From IMG/VR virus record IMGVR_UViG_3300010885_077769, positions 1 to 32,803 of that record: a DNA stretch of 32,803 nt, one strand, 5' to 3'. Positions 1 through 5,495 of the stretch are shown piece by piece (positions within the stretch are counted from its first letter, which is position 1; each line of letters starts with the position of its first letter). The notes under the pieces were generated by a model. It was not told the origin of the DNA, did not search any database, and saw only the letters and a list, made by a program, of their open reading frames with translations. This stretch comes from a virus. Both the position numbers and the translations under genes were made by a program.

Positions 1-4
1 CCTC

Positions 5-193
5 CTACTGCTGTGCTACCGGCACAACGATCTCGTCCTCGGGTGAGAACTGATCGACCGGAGCGAGTTCTGCGGTATACACTACCTCGACGCCATACGG
101 CGTGTCAAGTAGGGTAGGCCAATCCCAGTTTGCCGGATGATCTGCGCGCTCGTCCACTTCGATAGACAAGCTCACCAAGTATGTTCGCGCCAT
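5..193 (-). CDS. Small hypothetical acidic protein (62 aa)
   Basis: A 62-residue acidic protein beginning MARTYLVSLSIEVDE. The ATG at 193 has a strong AGGAGG Shine-Dalgarno (plus 199-204). I recognise no domain; the start looks like a beta-strand. It is the last gene of the leftward run in this window and has its own promoter (plus 235-263) and leader hairpin (plus 215-228), so it can be expressed independently of the genes behind it. Function unknown; the gene call is secure because of the ribosome-binding site and promoter. Confidence 0.75.
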   Translation of the reverse strand: MARTYLVSLSIEVDERADHPANWDWPTLLDTPYGVEVVYTAELAPVDQFSPEDEIVVPVAQQ

Positions 194-214
194 AACTTCC
201 TCCTACTACTTCCT

Positions 215-228
215 ATCCCAAGCGGGAT
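215..228 (-). promoter_or_regulatory. 5'-leader hairpin ahead of the 5-193 gene
   Basis: On the minus strand ATCCC-GCTT-GGGAT forms a 5-bp stem with a 4-nt loop. It sits at the predicted transcript start (about 228) and about 10 nt before the GTAGGAGG ribosome-binding site. Copies with the same geometry lie at 1555-1566 and 5025-5038. Confidence 0.5.
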
Positions 229-426
229 TTACTTAGTATCTGGGTTGTCTATCACCTTGTCAAGTACGAACGCAAACCGGAATGGTGTCTTGCTCCTGGG
301 CTTGTGGGCAGCTCGACAATCCTCGCAGACCCATGCTCCGTTCGGATCGGGAACAAGGCCGTGCCTAACATTGTTCGGACAGCGGGGTGCCGGAGCACCC
401 TCCCATTCGCTAGTTCGACGCGCCAC
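229..426 (-). CDS. Small zinc-ribbon-like protein (65 aa)
   Basis: About 65 residues starting at a GTG (426) that follows GAGAGGGGAGATC. A TTG at 453 in the same frame would add nine residues but has no ribosome-binding site. A C-x2-C pair (VCEDC) near the middle and one more upstream Cys (PRCPNN) suggest a small metal-binding finger; the C-terminal half is basic and hydrophobic. It overlaps the end of the upstream gene by 17 nt. Function unknown. Confidence 0.6.
   Translation of the reverse strand: MARRTSEWEGAPAPRCPNNVRHGLVPDPNGAWVCEDCRAAHKPRSKTPFRFAFVLDKVIDNPDTK
235..263 (-). promoter_or_regulatory. Sigma70-type promoter, leftward
   Basis: On the minus strand TTGACA (plus 258-263), a 17-bp spacer and GATACT (plus 235-240) predict a start near 228. 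It lies inside the 3' end of the 229-426 gene and points at the 5-193 gene. Confidence 0.6.
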
Positions 427-637
427 GATCTCCCCTCTCAATCTCCTTGACAATCTTATGGATCATGCGGTCGCCGGCTTCTCGAACCTCCGCCGCAATC
501 TCCCGATACGAGCTGTCAATGAAATGTTCGGCCTCATCTGGCGTCCAGTCTGGGTAGAGCCGCAAAATGTCGGCGACTCCCCACGACACCGTAATAGAGA
601 TGATCTGAAATGACTCTGCGACCTGATCGTCGCTCAT
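410..637 (-). CDS. Hypothetical protein (75 aa), helical
   Basis: A 75-residue protein starting MSDDQVAESF. The ATG at 637 lies one base after the upstream stop (TGAGATG), so translation is probably coupled; a longer in-frame extension upstream would overlap the neighbouring gene heavily and is not credible. It contains DWTPDEAEHFIDSSYREIAAE, an amphipathic helical stretch, and a charged C-terminus. No family recognised. It sits in the leftward run of small genes. Confidence 0.65.
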   Translation of the reverse strand: MSDDQVAESFQIISITVSWGVADILRLYPDWTPDEAEHFIDSSYREIAAEVREAGDRMIHKIVKEIERGDRGASN

Positions 638-638
638 C

Positions 639-908
639 TCACTCACTTGGCACCACCAGTCGGCAGTTATCGAACCCCCGGGAACACATCCCCGGCTCGT
701 GGGCATAGGCCTCACTGATCGCGGCACCACACGACAGACACCACTCCCCACAAGGGCAGAAGTCATCTGAGGCAAAGACCGGATAGGGAGCATTCCCTTC
801 GGAGTCTAAGGCCGTGCTACTAAGCTCCGCGCCAAACCGGGATTCGGCACAGGGGACACAATGAACCCCAGCCTCATAGGTATAGGCCTGAACCACCCAC
901 GCCTTCAT
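639..908 (-). CDS. Cys-rich small protein, zinc-ribbon-like (89 aa)
   Basis: Starts MKAWVVQAYT at 908, where TAATG overlaps the stop of an upstream 18-residue ORF. The protein carries CVPC, CPCGEWCLSC and MCSRGFDNC clusters, enough for one or two zinc-binding knuckles. An ATG-less extension to 947 is open but would run through the 18-residue peptide in another frame. No family recognised; a small metal-binding phage protein is the likeliest description. Confidence 0.65.
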   Translation of the reverse strand: MKAWVVQAYTYEAGVHCVPCAESRFGAELSSTALDSEGNAPYPVFASDDFCPCGEWCLSCGAAISEAYAHEPGMCSRGFDNCRLVVPSE

Positions 909-964
909 TACCAGAACCATCCTGCGACAAAGAAAAAGAGAAGCCATAACAAATAGCGGCTCAT
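908..964 (-). CDS. 18-residue hydrophobic peptide
   Basis: A very short ORF, MSRYLLWLLFFFVAGWFW. It has a near-perfect GTAGGAGGT Shine-Dalgarno (plus 969-977), and its stop overlaps the next start as TAATG. The peptide is almost one pure transmembrane segment. It could be a real membrane micropeptide or a leader that couples translation of the following gene. The strong ribosome-binding site belongs to this ORF, not to the 639-908 gene. Confidence 0.5.
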   Translation of the reverse strand: MSRYLLWLLFFFVAGWFW

Positions 965-973
965 AAATACCTC

Positions 974-1285
974 CTACGGCTGTACGATTGTGGAGTCTGA
1001 GTATACCAGACCATACGATTCGGGATCGTGGCCAATGCGCGACTCAAGCTTCAGGGCCGGCATCTCGACCTTCCTAATGCTCTCGCCACAGTCATGGCAC
1101 CTGATCTCGGTAATGTCTGGGTAGCTGTATTCCTCAGGATTCTGCTGAACGGCAATCTGCGCCTTATCACCTTCGCCGATGATGGAGCAGACTACCTCAA
1201 GCAGCCCATAGAAGTAGATGCCATCCCACCACTCATCGGACGCCCGGGTCTTGCCGGAGCAGCCCTTATGAAGATAGGCCTTCAT
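974..1285 (-). CDS. Zinc-ribbon-like hypothetical protein (103 aa)
   Basis: 103 residues starting MKAYLHKGCSGK. The ATG at 1285 overlaps the upstream stop as ATGA, with GGAGAAG as ribosome-binding site. HKGC near the N-terminus and IRCHDCGESIRK in the middle make a plausible Cys/His zinc-ribbon. Its stop codon lies inside the Shine-Dalgarno of the 18-residue peptide downstream. Function unknown. Confidence 0.7.
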   Translation of the reverse strand: MKAYLHKGCSGKTRASDEWWDGIYFYGLLEVVCSIIGEGDKAQIAVQQNPEEYSYPDITEIRCHDCGESIRKVEMPALKLESRIGHDPESYGLVYSDSTIVQP

Positions 1286-1533
1286 GACTGCTTCTCCAAG
1301 GAGATCGCCTTATCCGCATAGTCCATACCTTCGGCGGTGAGCTTCCGTACTTCCTCGGAGTCTCCATCCTTCTCATAGGAGACCAAGGCCTCCTGATAGG
1401 CGACACCCGCACGGAGCCACTCCATTGCCGCCATAGGGTTCTCTGACTCCCTGCCATTCAGAAACGCGGTAGCCGCCCGGCTCCTGAGGAATCCATCGAG
1501 CAAGCCGCTCTCATACTTCTGGCCGTCTGCCAT
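1282..1533 (-). CDS. Hypothetical helical protein (83 aa), operon head
   Basis: Starts MADGQKYESG at 1533 behind AGGAGGT (plus 1541-1547); a longer frame to 1575 would remove the leader hairpin and is less likely. The protein is helix-rich and acidic with two Ala/Glu-rich helices (EWLRAGVAYQEALVSYEK region), resembling small TPR-like or helical-hairpin proteins, but I cannot assign a family. It is first in the leftward operon, under the promoter at 1575-1603. Confidence 0.7.
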   Translation of the reverse strand: MADGQKYESGLLDGFLRSRAATAFLNGRESENPMAAMEWLRAGVAYQEALVSYEKDGDSEEVRKLTAEGMDYADKAISLEKQS

Positions 1534-1554
1534 ACCGGTACCTCCTACTACATA

Positions 1555-1566
1555 CCCCAAGTGGGG
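1555..1566 (-). promoter_or_regulatory. 5'-leader hairpin of the leftward operon
   Basis: Minus-strand CCCC-ACTT-GGGG hairpin located just after the predicted transcription start and about 5 nt before GTAGGAGG. Loop and position closely match the hairpin at 215-228 (loop GCTT). Confidence 0.5.
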
Positions 1567-1574
1567 CTTCTCCA

Positions 1575-1603
1575 ATCCTAAGGCCTAGCTATCACGCTGT
1601 CAA
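1575..1603 (-). promoter_or_regulatory. Strong sigma70-type promoter, leftward operon
   Basis: Minus-strand TTGACA (plus 1598-1603), 17-bp spacer, TAGGAT (plus 1575-1580). The stretch GCCTTAGGAT is identical to that at the rightward promoter 4990-5018, so the two operons probably share regulation. Confidence 0.7.
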
Positions 1604-1660
1604 CCACCGAGCACGATAAGGAATCTTAACTTTCTATTCGTGCCCTGTGCTGCCCTGCTG

Positions 1661-1678
1661 TGTTAAGACGCCTTAACA
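1661..1678. repeat. Perfect inverted repeat TGTTAAG-ACGC-CTTAACA
   Basis: Two 7-bp arms with a 4-bp centre, 13 bp before the first AATAAC hexamer. This is the usual size of an operator or replication-protein site. It could also be a small hairpin; there is no T-tract for a terminator. Confidence 0.55.
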
Positions 1679-1885
1679 ATGCCCACCAGGAATAACACGA
1701 TGGAATAACTGCCTGGAATAACTGGAATAACCCGAATAACTGGCCAGAATAATAGCTGTGGTAATAACTCCGGTGCGAATAACTGCGGGAATAACACTGT
1801 AGGTATCAGTTGTGAAGTGAGGGAAAAACGGCCTGGCTGCTCTGCCCAGGTATGCAAGCATCCCAACCCACCACTCTTTTATCAT
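1673..1885 (-). CDS. Doubtful ORF (70 aa) through the repeat region
   Basis: MIKEWWVGMLAYLGR start at 1885, overlapping the stop of the upstream 42-residue ORF as ATGA, with GAAGGA about 9 nt upstream. The second half is translated AATAAC-repeat DNA (VIP and YS repeats) and ends inside the 1661-1678 inverted repeat. It may be a real small protein or merely open DNA across an iteron cluster. No homology recognised. Confidence 0.25.
   Translation of the reverse strand: MIKEWWVGMLAYLGRAARPFFPHFTTDTYSVIPAVIRTGVITTAIILASYSGYSSYSRQLFHRVIPGGHC
1691..1795. repeat. Nine AATAAC/T hexamers in 105 bp (iteron-like)
   Basis: AATAAC starts at 1691, 1704, 1717, 1726, 1735, 1763, 1778 and 1790, with AATAAT at 1748. 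Steps are 13, 13, 9, 9, 13, 15, 15 and 12 bp. Most copies are preceded by GG or G (GGAATAAC). The steps are not multiples of three, so a coding repeat does not explain them; clustered protein-binding sites such as iterons fit better. Whether this is an origin or a regulatory cluster cannot be decided here. Confidence 0.6.
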
Positions 1886-2010
1886 CTATAAGATTCCTTC
1901 ACCAAATCACCACCAGCCCACCACCAGCAAAAAGAAATGCCCAGCACCGGGAAGATCAGGTCATAGCGCAGAGAGGAGATACAGTCCCCAGCACAGAACG
2001 AATCAGCCAT
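1882..2010 (-). CDS. Possible small membrane peptide (42 aa)
   Basis: MADSFCAGDCISSLRYD start at 2010, with AGAGG 7-8 nt upstream and GTAGGAGGAGAG slightly further. One hydrophobic segment (LIFPVLGISFCWWW) could span the membrane. It overlaps the following 70-residue ORF by ATGA, which favours a real pair, but there is no clear promoter and no recognised family. Confidence 0.3.
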   Translation of the reverse strand: MADSFCAGDCISSLRYDLIFPVLGISFCWWWAGGDLVKESYR

Positions 2011-2207
2011 GATCGAACCTCTTCTCTCCTCCTACGATCTCTTAGTGTTTCTCCTTCCCTATGGAGCGTATACGGCGCCTGCCTCACGGCACCATGACCC
2101 TCCTCTCACGACTCAGCCGCCTTCGGCGTCTTCGGGCCGAGCCTGAGGCTCATTGGCGTAGAAGCTCATAGCGCAATCATGGTATAGCCGTGTGCTACAA
2201 TCCCCAG
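2011..2207. other. Intergenic stretch with short hairpins, no confident gene
   Basis: Two small hairpins are visible: CGCC-TTC-GGCG (about 2118-2128) and GAGCC-TGA-GGCTC (about 2139-2151). Neither is followed by a T-tract. A GAGGAGGG ribosome-binding-like site on the minus strand near 2098 precedes only a three-codon ORF. It ends in the extended -10 of the next gene. Confidence 0.4.
2193..2201 (+). promoter_or_regulatory. Extended -10 promoter TGC-TACAAT, leaderless start
   Basis: TACAAT (2196-2201) preceded by TGC. The ATG of the next gene begins 6 nt after the hexamer, at the expected transcription start. No -35 match at 17 bp and no Shine-Dalgarno before the ATG. Confidence 0.45.
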
Positions 2208-2330
2208 ATGAATCAAAACCTTGCTGGAGATTTTGCGTGGGCGCTGGCAATTGCCGGCGGTGTGGTCATGGTCATTATTCAGCTGGCCTATGAGTATCAG
2301 GAATCCCCTAGGCGCAAGCACAAGCGTTAG
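2208..2330 (+). CDS. Small single-pass membrane protein (40 aa)
   Basis: MNQNLAGDFAWALAIAGG start, one transmembrane helix, then a basic tail (SPRRKHKR). The ATG has no Shine-Dalgarno but sits 6 nt after TACAAT, so the mRNA is probably leaderless. A small phage membrane protein of unknown role; it leads into the larger membrane protein 23 nt downstream. Confidence 0.6.
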   Translation: MNQNLAGDFAWALAIAGGVVMVIIQLAYEYQESPRRKHKR

Positions 2331-2353
2331 GTCAACCCACGAGGAGATACACT

Positions 2354-2929
2354 ATGTCGTACATATTGCGCAAGTTCTCTGAAGAACTGATCGTAGTACT
2401 GCTGATTGGCCTTGTATCGACCACTACCGCCTGGACAGCGATCCAGGCCTCCTTTCATAACAATGCATCGTCTGCCGCCTATGGCGACTACCAGCTGATT
2501 ATTGCGGATGCGAATAACCTGTGGATTACGGCCGAGGTGAAGTACCGGGCCGACCTGCTAACCTGGGACACCGACCTCGGCGGCTCGTACGAGTACAGCG
2601 TCTACGCGGTGCCTTGCAAGGAGCGCAATCAGGTGATCCGCCCAGAAACCCAATTGCCAGACTGCATCGCGTATATGGATGCCGTGTACGGCCCATATAA
2701 CGAGATGTATAACAGCGGGGACGAGCCTTTGGCGCTCTCCGAGCTTGAAGGCAGCTACAGCAACCGACTGCAGGTGCTTACGGGTATCTTTGCCGTTGCC
2801 CTGTTCGCCCTGGGTGTCACCTCTCCGATGAAGAGCCGGAAGAACGCCTCCTATCTTGTTGCGTTTGCCGCAGTCCTGTGGGCGGTTGGCATTGGTCTAA
2901 TGGTCACGATCCCCGTCATTTTGCTGTAA
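2354..2929 (+). CDS. Multi-pass membrane protein (191 aa)
   Basis: Starts behind GAGGAGATACACT. A hydrophobic N-terminal helix (about residues 12-32) is followed by a roughly 100-residue polar segment and two C-terminal helices (about 140-158 and 168-190). The polar part has two Cys and would face outside or the periplasm-equivalent space. The shape recalls DUF4337-like membrane proteins, but I cannot claim membership. It is followed within 10 nt by the 2939 gene. Confidence 0.75.
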   Translation: MSYILRKFSEELIVVLLIGLVSTTTAWTAIQASFHNNASSAAYGDYQLIIADANNLWITAEVKYRADLLTWDTDLGGSYEYSVYAVPCKERNQVIRPETQLPDCIAYMDAVYGPYNEMYNSGDEPLALSELEGSYSNRLQVLTGIFAVALFALGVTSPMKSRKNASYLVAFAAVLWAVGIGLMVTIPVILL

Positions 2930-2938
2930 GGGGAAGGT

Positions 2939-3598
2939 ATGTCATACGTCATTGCAAACATCCCGCCCATTGCCTGCTATGTCCGTAAGGAGTACCTTCG
3001 AGACTTCCAGGATGGTCACGGAGAGTTCACCCCCGCCTACTGGGTCACCGTCAAGGCAATCCCTCACCGCGCTTTGTACATTGAGGCCTTTCTGCCCGAG
3101 TACGGCGCTCTATACGACAAGCTGCCGATTAGCGCCTTTGTCTGGAAGCCCCAAATCCCTAGCCCAGACCTAACGCTTGGCGACCTCCAGCTTTGGGATG
3201 CCATCTCGCCGCAGTTAGCCGTGGTTGAGAAGGCAGTATTGAAAAACATGCGCTGCAAATTCCGAACGCCCGCAGGGGTGTGGAGCGAAGGGCACTACTT
3301 GTTTACCGTTGACATGGTGCACAGCGACCCCAATGAGATTGATGCGTATTGGTCACGTGTTCCTGCAGAACATAAGTCGTACAACTTTATGCGCTTGGAC
3401 AACGGTCAGTTTGCTGCCCAGCCAAACAACAGAGTGCTGTGGTTGGACGAAGCACTTGTCTACAAGGAAACCAAGATGCCGGACTTCAAGGTTTCCACCA
3501 AGGAATTCTCGGCGGAAGAGGGCCGGTGGAAACTTGGTGATAGCGATGCTTGGGGCTACGAGCCAACACCTAAAGTTGACAATCCAAAAACCACCTGA
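2939..3598 (+). CDS. Conserved-looking phage protein, unknown function (219 aa)
   Basis: MSYVIANIPPIACYVRKEYL start behind AAGGGGAAGGT. A soluble aromatic-rich protein with motifs DGHGEFTPAYWVTVKAIP, AFLPEYGALYDKLPISAFVW and LDNGQFAAQPNNRVLW. From memory, proteins with these motifs occur in aquatic tailed phages, annotated only as hypothetical; I could not check this. No catalytic motif is evident. Its 3' end contains the promoter (3576-3604) for the next operon. Confidence 0.75.
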   Translation: MSYVIANIPPIACYVRKEYLRDFQDGHGEFTPAYWVTVKAIPHRALYIEAFLPEYGALYDKLPISAFVWKPQIPSPDLTLGDLQLWDAISPQLAVVEKAVLKNMRCKFRTPAGVWSEGHYLFTVDMVHSDPNEIDAYWSRVPAEHKSYNFMRLDNGQFAAQPNNRVLWLDEALVYKETKMPDFKVSTKEFSAEEGRWKLGDSDAWGYEPTPKVDNPKTT

Positions 3599-3604
3599 TA
3601 CCGT
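3576..3604 (+). promoter_or_regulatory. Sigma70-type promoter for the zinc-finger/sigma operon
   Basis: TTGACA (3576-3581), 17-bp spacer, TACCGT (3599-3604). Predicted start about 3611, giving a leader of about 150 nt. The -10 matches only TAnnnT. Confidence 0.45.
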
Positions 3605-3610
3605 TCCTCT

Positions 3611-3761
3611 TGTACCCACCGGGGAACATCAACAACCGGGGAAAAGAGATGCGAGTCTCTGCTCTCGGAAGTAGAACGGTTCGCCATAACCCGGTGGGGC
3701 ACTTGTGTCGGTTGAGGCGGGACTCCTACCCCGCCTCCCGATACCACAGTAGGAGGTACAC
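3611..3761 (+). promoter_or_regulatory. Structured 150-nt 5' leader
   Basis: No gene fits here. CCCACCGGG (3615-3623) pairs perfectly with CCCGGTGGG (3690-3698). Inside is AGAGA-TGCGAG-TCTCT (3645-3660). Downstream is an 8-bp hairpin GAGGCGGG/CCCGCCTC (3714-3721/3730-3737), whose loop holds CTCCTAC, complementary to the GTAGGAG of the ribosome-binding site (3749-3755). ACCGGGGAA is repeated directly at 3618 and 3635. A regulatory leader is plausible; no known riboswitch is recognised. Confidence 0.45.
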
Positions 3762-3983
3762 ATGAAGACTCGAGAACTTAGGAAGACCGCCCGAAAGGTC
3801 GCCAAAGCTCGCGGCCACCAGCTCACCAAGTTCACCCACCTGATGGGTGCCGGCTGGGATCTTGCCAGCCATGCCCAGTGCGAGAAGTGCGGGTTTGAGG
3901 TCAGCGTCTATCCGAGCCCTGCCCCAAACGGCATTGACATTGCCGGAAACGCGGTTGCGGTGAATTGCGGCACGCCAGCGTGA
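3762..3983 (+). CDS. Small zinc-finger-like protein (73 aa)
   Basis: ATG follows AGTAGGAGGTACAC. Basic N-terminus (MKTRELRKTARKVAKARG) and a CEKCGF knuckle with a second, weaker C-terminal Cys. The arrangement suggests a small nucleic-acid-binding protein. It is the first gene of a five-gene overlapping operon that ends with a sigma-like protein and another Cys-rich protein. Confidence 0.7.
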   Translation: MKTRELRKTARKVAKARGHQLTKFTHLMGAGWDLASHAQCEKCGFEVSVYPSPAPNGIDIAGNAVAVNCGTPA

Positions 3984-4156
3984 AGCCATTTGTTTTCCGC
4001 AGGGACGAAGAACTAAAAACAACGCTAGACTGCACCGACTGCGATGGGCAGGCTAGGGCGCTCTGGTGCGATAATGACGGCAACATCCCCCTGTGCGATC
4101 CTTGCGTCCGCGCACGTGAGGCGGCCTACCGGGTTAAGTACGCAAAGGAAGACTAA
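3980..4156 (+). CDS. Four-Cys zinc-ribbon protein (58 aa)
   Basis: GTG at 3980 overlaps the upstream stop as GTGA. DCTDCDG and LCDPCVRARE give two C-x2-C pairs about 20 residues apart, a zinc-ribbon layout. The C-terminus is a charged helix. Small phage zinc ribbons of this kind usually bind nucleic acid or a protein partner; no specific function can be assigned. Confidence 0.7.
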   Translation: MKPFVFRRDEELKTTLDCTDCDGQARALWCDNDGNIPLCDPCVRAREAAYRVKYAKED

Positions 4157-4362
4157 TGCCAATGAAGGTGTGCGTGCGTTGCAAAGAGGATTGGCCAACA
4201 GATACTGAATTTTACAAAACAGCTGATTCGATCAAGTGCATCGCCTGCGAGAGCGAAAGTCAAGATTGGCGGAAGTACCGCACCCCTGAGCATATGGCTC
4301 GTCGAAGGGAATATCAACGCGCGTATCAAGCGCGAAAGAATCAGAGGGAGGCCCAGTCATGA
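4156..4362 (+). CDS. Zinc-knuckle protein resembling endonuclease VII N-terminus (68 aa)
   Basis: TAATG overlap with the upstream gene. KVCVRCKEDWPTDTEFY and KCIACESE give two C-x2-C pairs, followed by a basic helix ending ARRREYQRAYQARKNQR. This is the layout seen in the N-terminal zinc module of recombination endonuclease VII-like phage proteins, but the HNH-type catalytic part is absent. Probably a nucleic-acid-binding remnant or stand-alone finger. Confidence 0.7.
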   Translation: MPMKVCVRCKEDWPTDTEFYKTADSIKCIACESESQDWRKYRTPEHMARRREYQRAYQARKNQREAQS

Positions 4363-4775
4363 CCCGAAAGAAAATTGTCACAGCTGAAGATGTGCGCGAG
4401 CTCAAAAAGCTCCTAGACACAGAGTACCTTACATCGTTAGATGCGCCGGTGTCTGAGGAGGGCGACAGCTCCTTTGGGGATTTCCTCAAAGATGAACACG
4501 CAGCCGACCCGCTAACTGAGGCCATGAGGAACGCCATGATAGAGGCGGTTCACTCGGTTCTTGACTCCCTGCCTTCGCGTGACCGGCAGATCTTGTCTAT
4601 GCGCTACGGCATTGGTTTTCCCCGCCCGATGACCATGGAAGAGATCGGTGCAGAGTTCAGCCTCTCCCGTGAGCGTGTTCGCCAGATTGAGAACGCCGCC
4701 ATGAAAACGCTGCGGCACCCAAGCAGAATGCGTAAAATGCGGCCGTACTCCGATGGCACCGGTAAGCAGCCATGA
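4359..4775 (+). CDS. RpoD-like sigma region 3.2-4 protein without region 2 (138 aa)
   Basis: Residues 26-46 (SLDAPVSEEGDSSFGDFLKD) match the region 3.2 linker of primary sigma factors. Residues 66-88 (VLDSLPSRDRQILSMRYGIG) match region 4.1, and residues 92-124 (MTMEEIGAEFSLSRERVRQ, then LRHPSR) match the region 4.2 helix-turn-helix. The first 25 residues do not match region 2, so the -10-recognising part is absent. By family knowledge region 4 binds the RNA polymerase beta-flap and the -35 element. An RNA polymerase appropriator or competitor is a reasonable inference. ATGA overlaps both neighbours. Confidence 0.88.
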   Translation: MTRKKIVTAEDVRELKKLLDTEYLTSLDAPVSEEGDSSFGDFLKDEHAADPLTEAMRNAMIEAVHSVLDSLPSRDRQILSMRYGIGFPRPMTMEEIGAEFSLSRERVRQIENAAMKTLRHPSRMRKMRPYSDGTGKQP

Positions 4776-4993
4776 CCGAAAGCGGACGATGCTGCTTCTA
4801 TTGCGGCAAACCCATGGCGCAACCGACCGAAAGCCGCTGCTGCAGCACGAAGTGCGAGCAGCTGGCGCTTAGGGTCGAGAGGACTTCGATGGACGAGCTT
4901 CTTGACGACCGGCTGGCAGAGATGAAGTTCCTGCGGCCTATAAACCCAGATCCGGTGACGGCAATTGCAAAAGAGCTTAAGCGGGGTAGTTGA
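4772..4993 (+). CDS. Small zinc-ribbon protein (73 aa)
   Basis: ATGA overlap with the sigma-like gene. CCFYCGKPM and CCSTKCEQ form a C-x2-C...C-x3-C knuckle near the N-terminus. The rest is helical and acidic-basic mixed. The close coupling to the sigma-like gene suggests co-expression, perhaps a shared transcriptional role (inference). Its last codons overlap the -35 of the promoter at 4990. Confidence 0.7.
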   Translation: MTESGRCCFYCGKPMAQPTESRCCSTKCEQLALRVERTSMDELLDDRLAEMKFLRPINPDPVTAIAKELKRGS

Positions 4994-5018
4994 CAGGCGA
5001 ATACCGATGCCTTAGGAT
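4990..5018 (+). promoter_or_regulatory. Strong sigma70-type promoter
   Basis: TTGACA (4990-4995), 17-bp spacer, TAGGAT (5013-5018); predicted start about 5025. The hexamers, spacer length and GCCTTAGGAT match the leftward promoter 1575-1603. Confidence 0.75.
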
Positions 5019-5024
5019 GTGTTG

Positions 5025-5038
5025 GCGGGGTTTCCCGC
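5025..5038 (+). promoter_or_regulatory. 5'-terminal leader hairpin
   Basis: GCGGG-GTTT-CCCGC at the predicted mRNA 5' end, 6 nt before GTAGGAGG (5045-5052). Same design as the hairpins at 215-228 and 1555-1566. Confidence 0.55.
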
Positions 5039-5058
5039 TATAGAGTAGGAGGTAGTAA

Positions 5059-5481
5059 ATGAGCTGCACGTATTGCGATCCGGCAACAAGCACAGAGATT
5101 AAGGTCACTCTTGGTGAAGGCACTATGGGCGTCTACACGGCCCGAGTCCGCACCGATTACCGGTGGAACGGCTGGCTCTGCCCAGCATTTGATTTCAAGA
5201 CCGCCCTGCGTGTTGCGGCTGACACCCACATCCTCGCCTCAGAGGCCACCGAAGAGGGCGACCATGGCGACATGGTGGAGTTTGCTTCGTATAACGCCCG
5301 GTACGGTACGTTTATCATGAGCGGCGGCGGTCGCTCGGTAGATGACGAACTTGTGGAGATTAACGCCACGAGCTGCTGTGGGCGCTATGATATTGGAGCA
5401 ATGAACTGGACGTGGGTAGAAGATATGCCTGAGCTGGGAGATGAGCCGGAATTTACGGCCACAATCCCCGTGCCAGTCTGA
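5059..5481 (+). CDS. CDPxTS...CCGRYxIGA family protein, copy 1 (140 aa)
   Basis: Starts MSCTYCDPATSTE behind GTAGGAGG. N-terminal C-x2-C-D-P and C-terminal SCCGRYDIGAMNWTW recur in the 8948-9373 protein, so the two are paralogues with matching termini and divergent middles. The Cys clusters could together make one split zinc site. First gene of the operon under the 4990 promoter. No known family recognised; function unknown. Confidence 0.75.
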   Translation: MSCTYCDPATSTEIKVTLGEGTMGVYTARVRTDYRWNGWLCPAFDFKTALRVAADTHILASEATEEGDHGDMVEFASYNARYGTFIMSGGGRSVDDELVEINATSCCGRYDIGAMNWTWVEDMPELGDEPEFTATIPVPV

Positions 5482-5495
5482 TAGAAGGAGAAATC

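Noticed and set aside
1691-1795. CRISPR array
   Set aside because: The repeats are only 6 bp with 3-9 bp gaps and no cas gene is present.
3600-3698. Pseudoknot from ACCGTTC/GAACGGT (3600-3606/3674-3680) crossing the 9-bp stem
   Set aside because: The first arm overlaps the predicted -10 (3599-3604) and would not be transcribed from that promoter.
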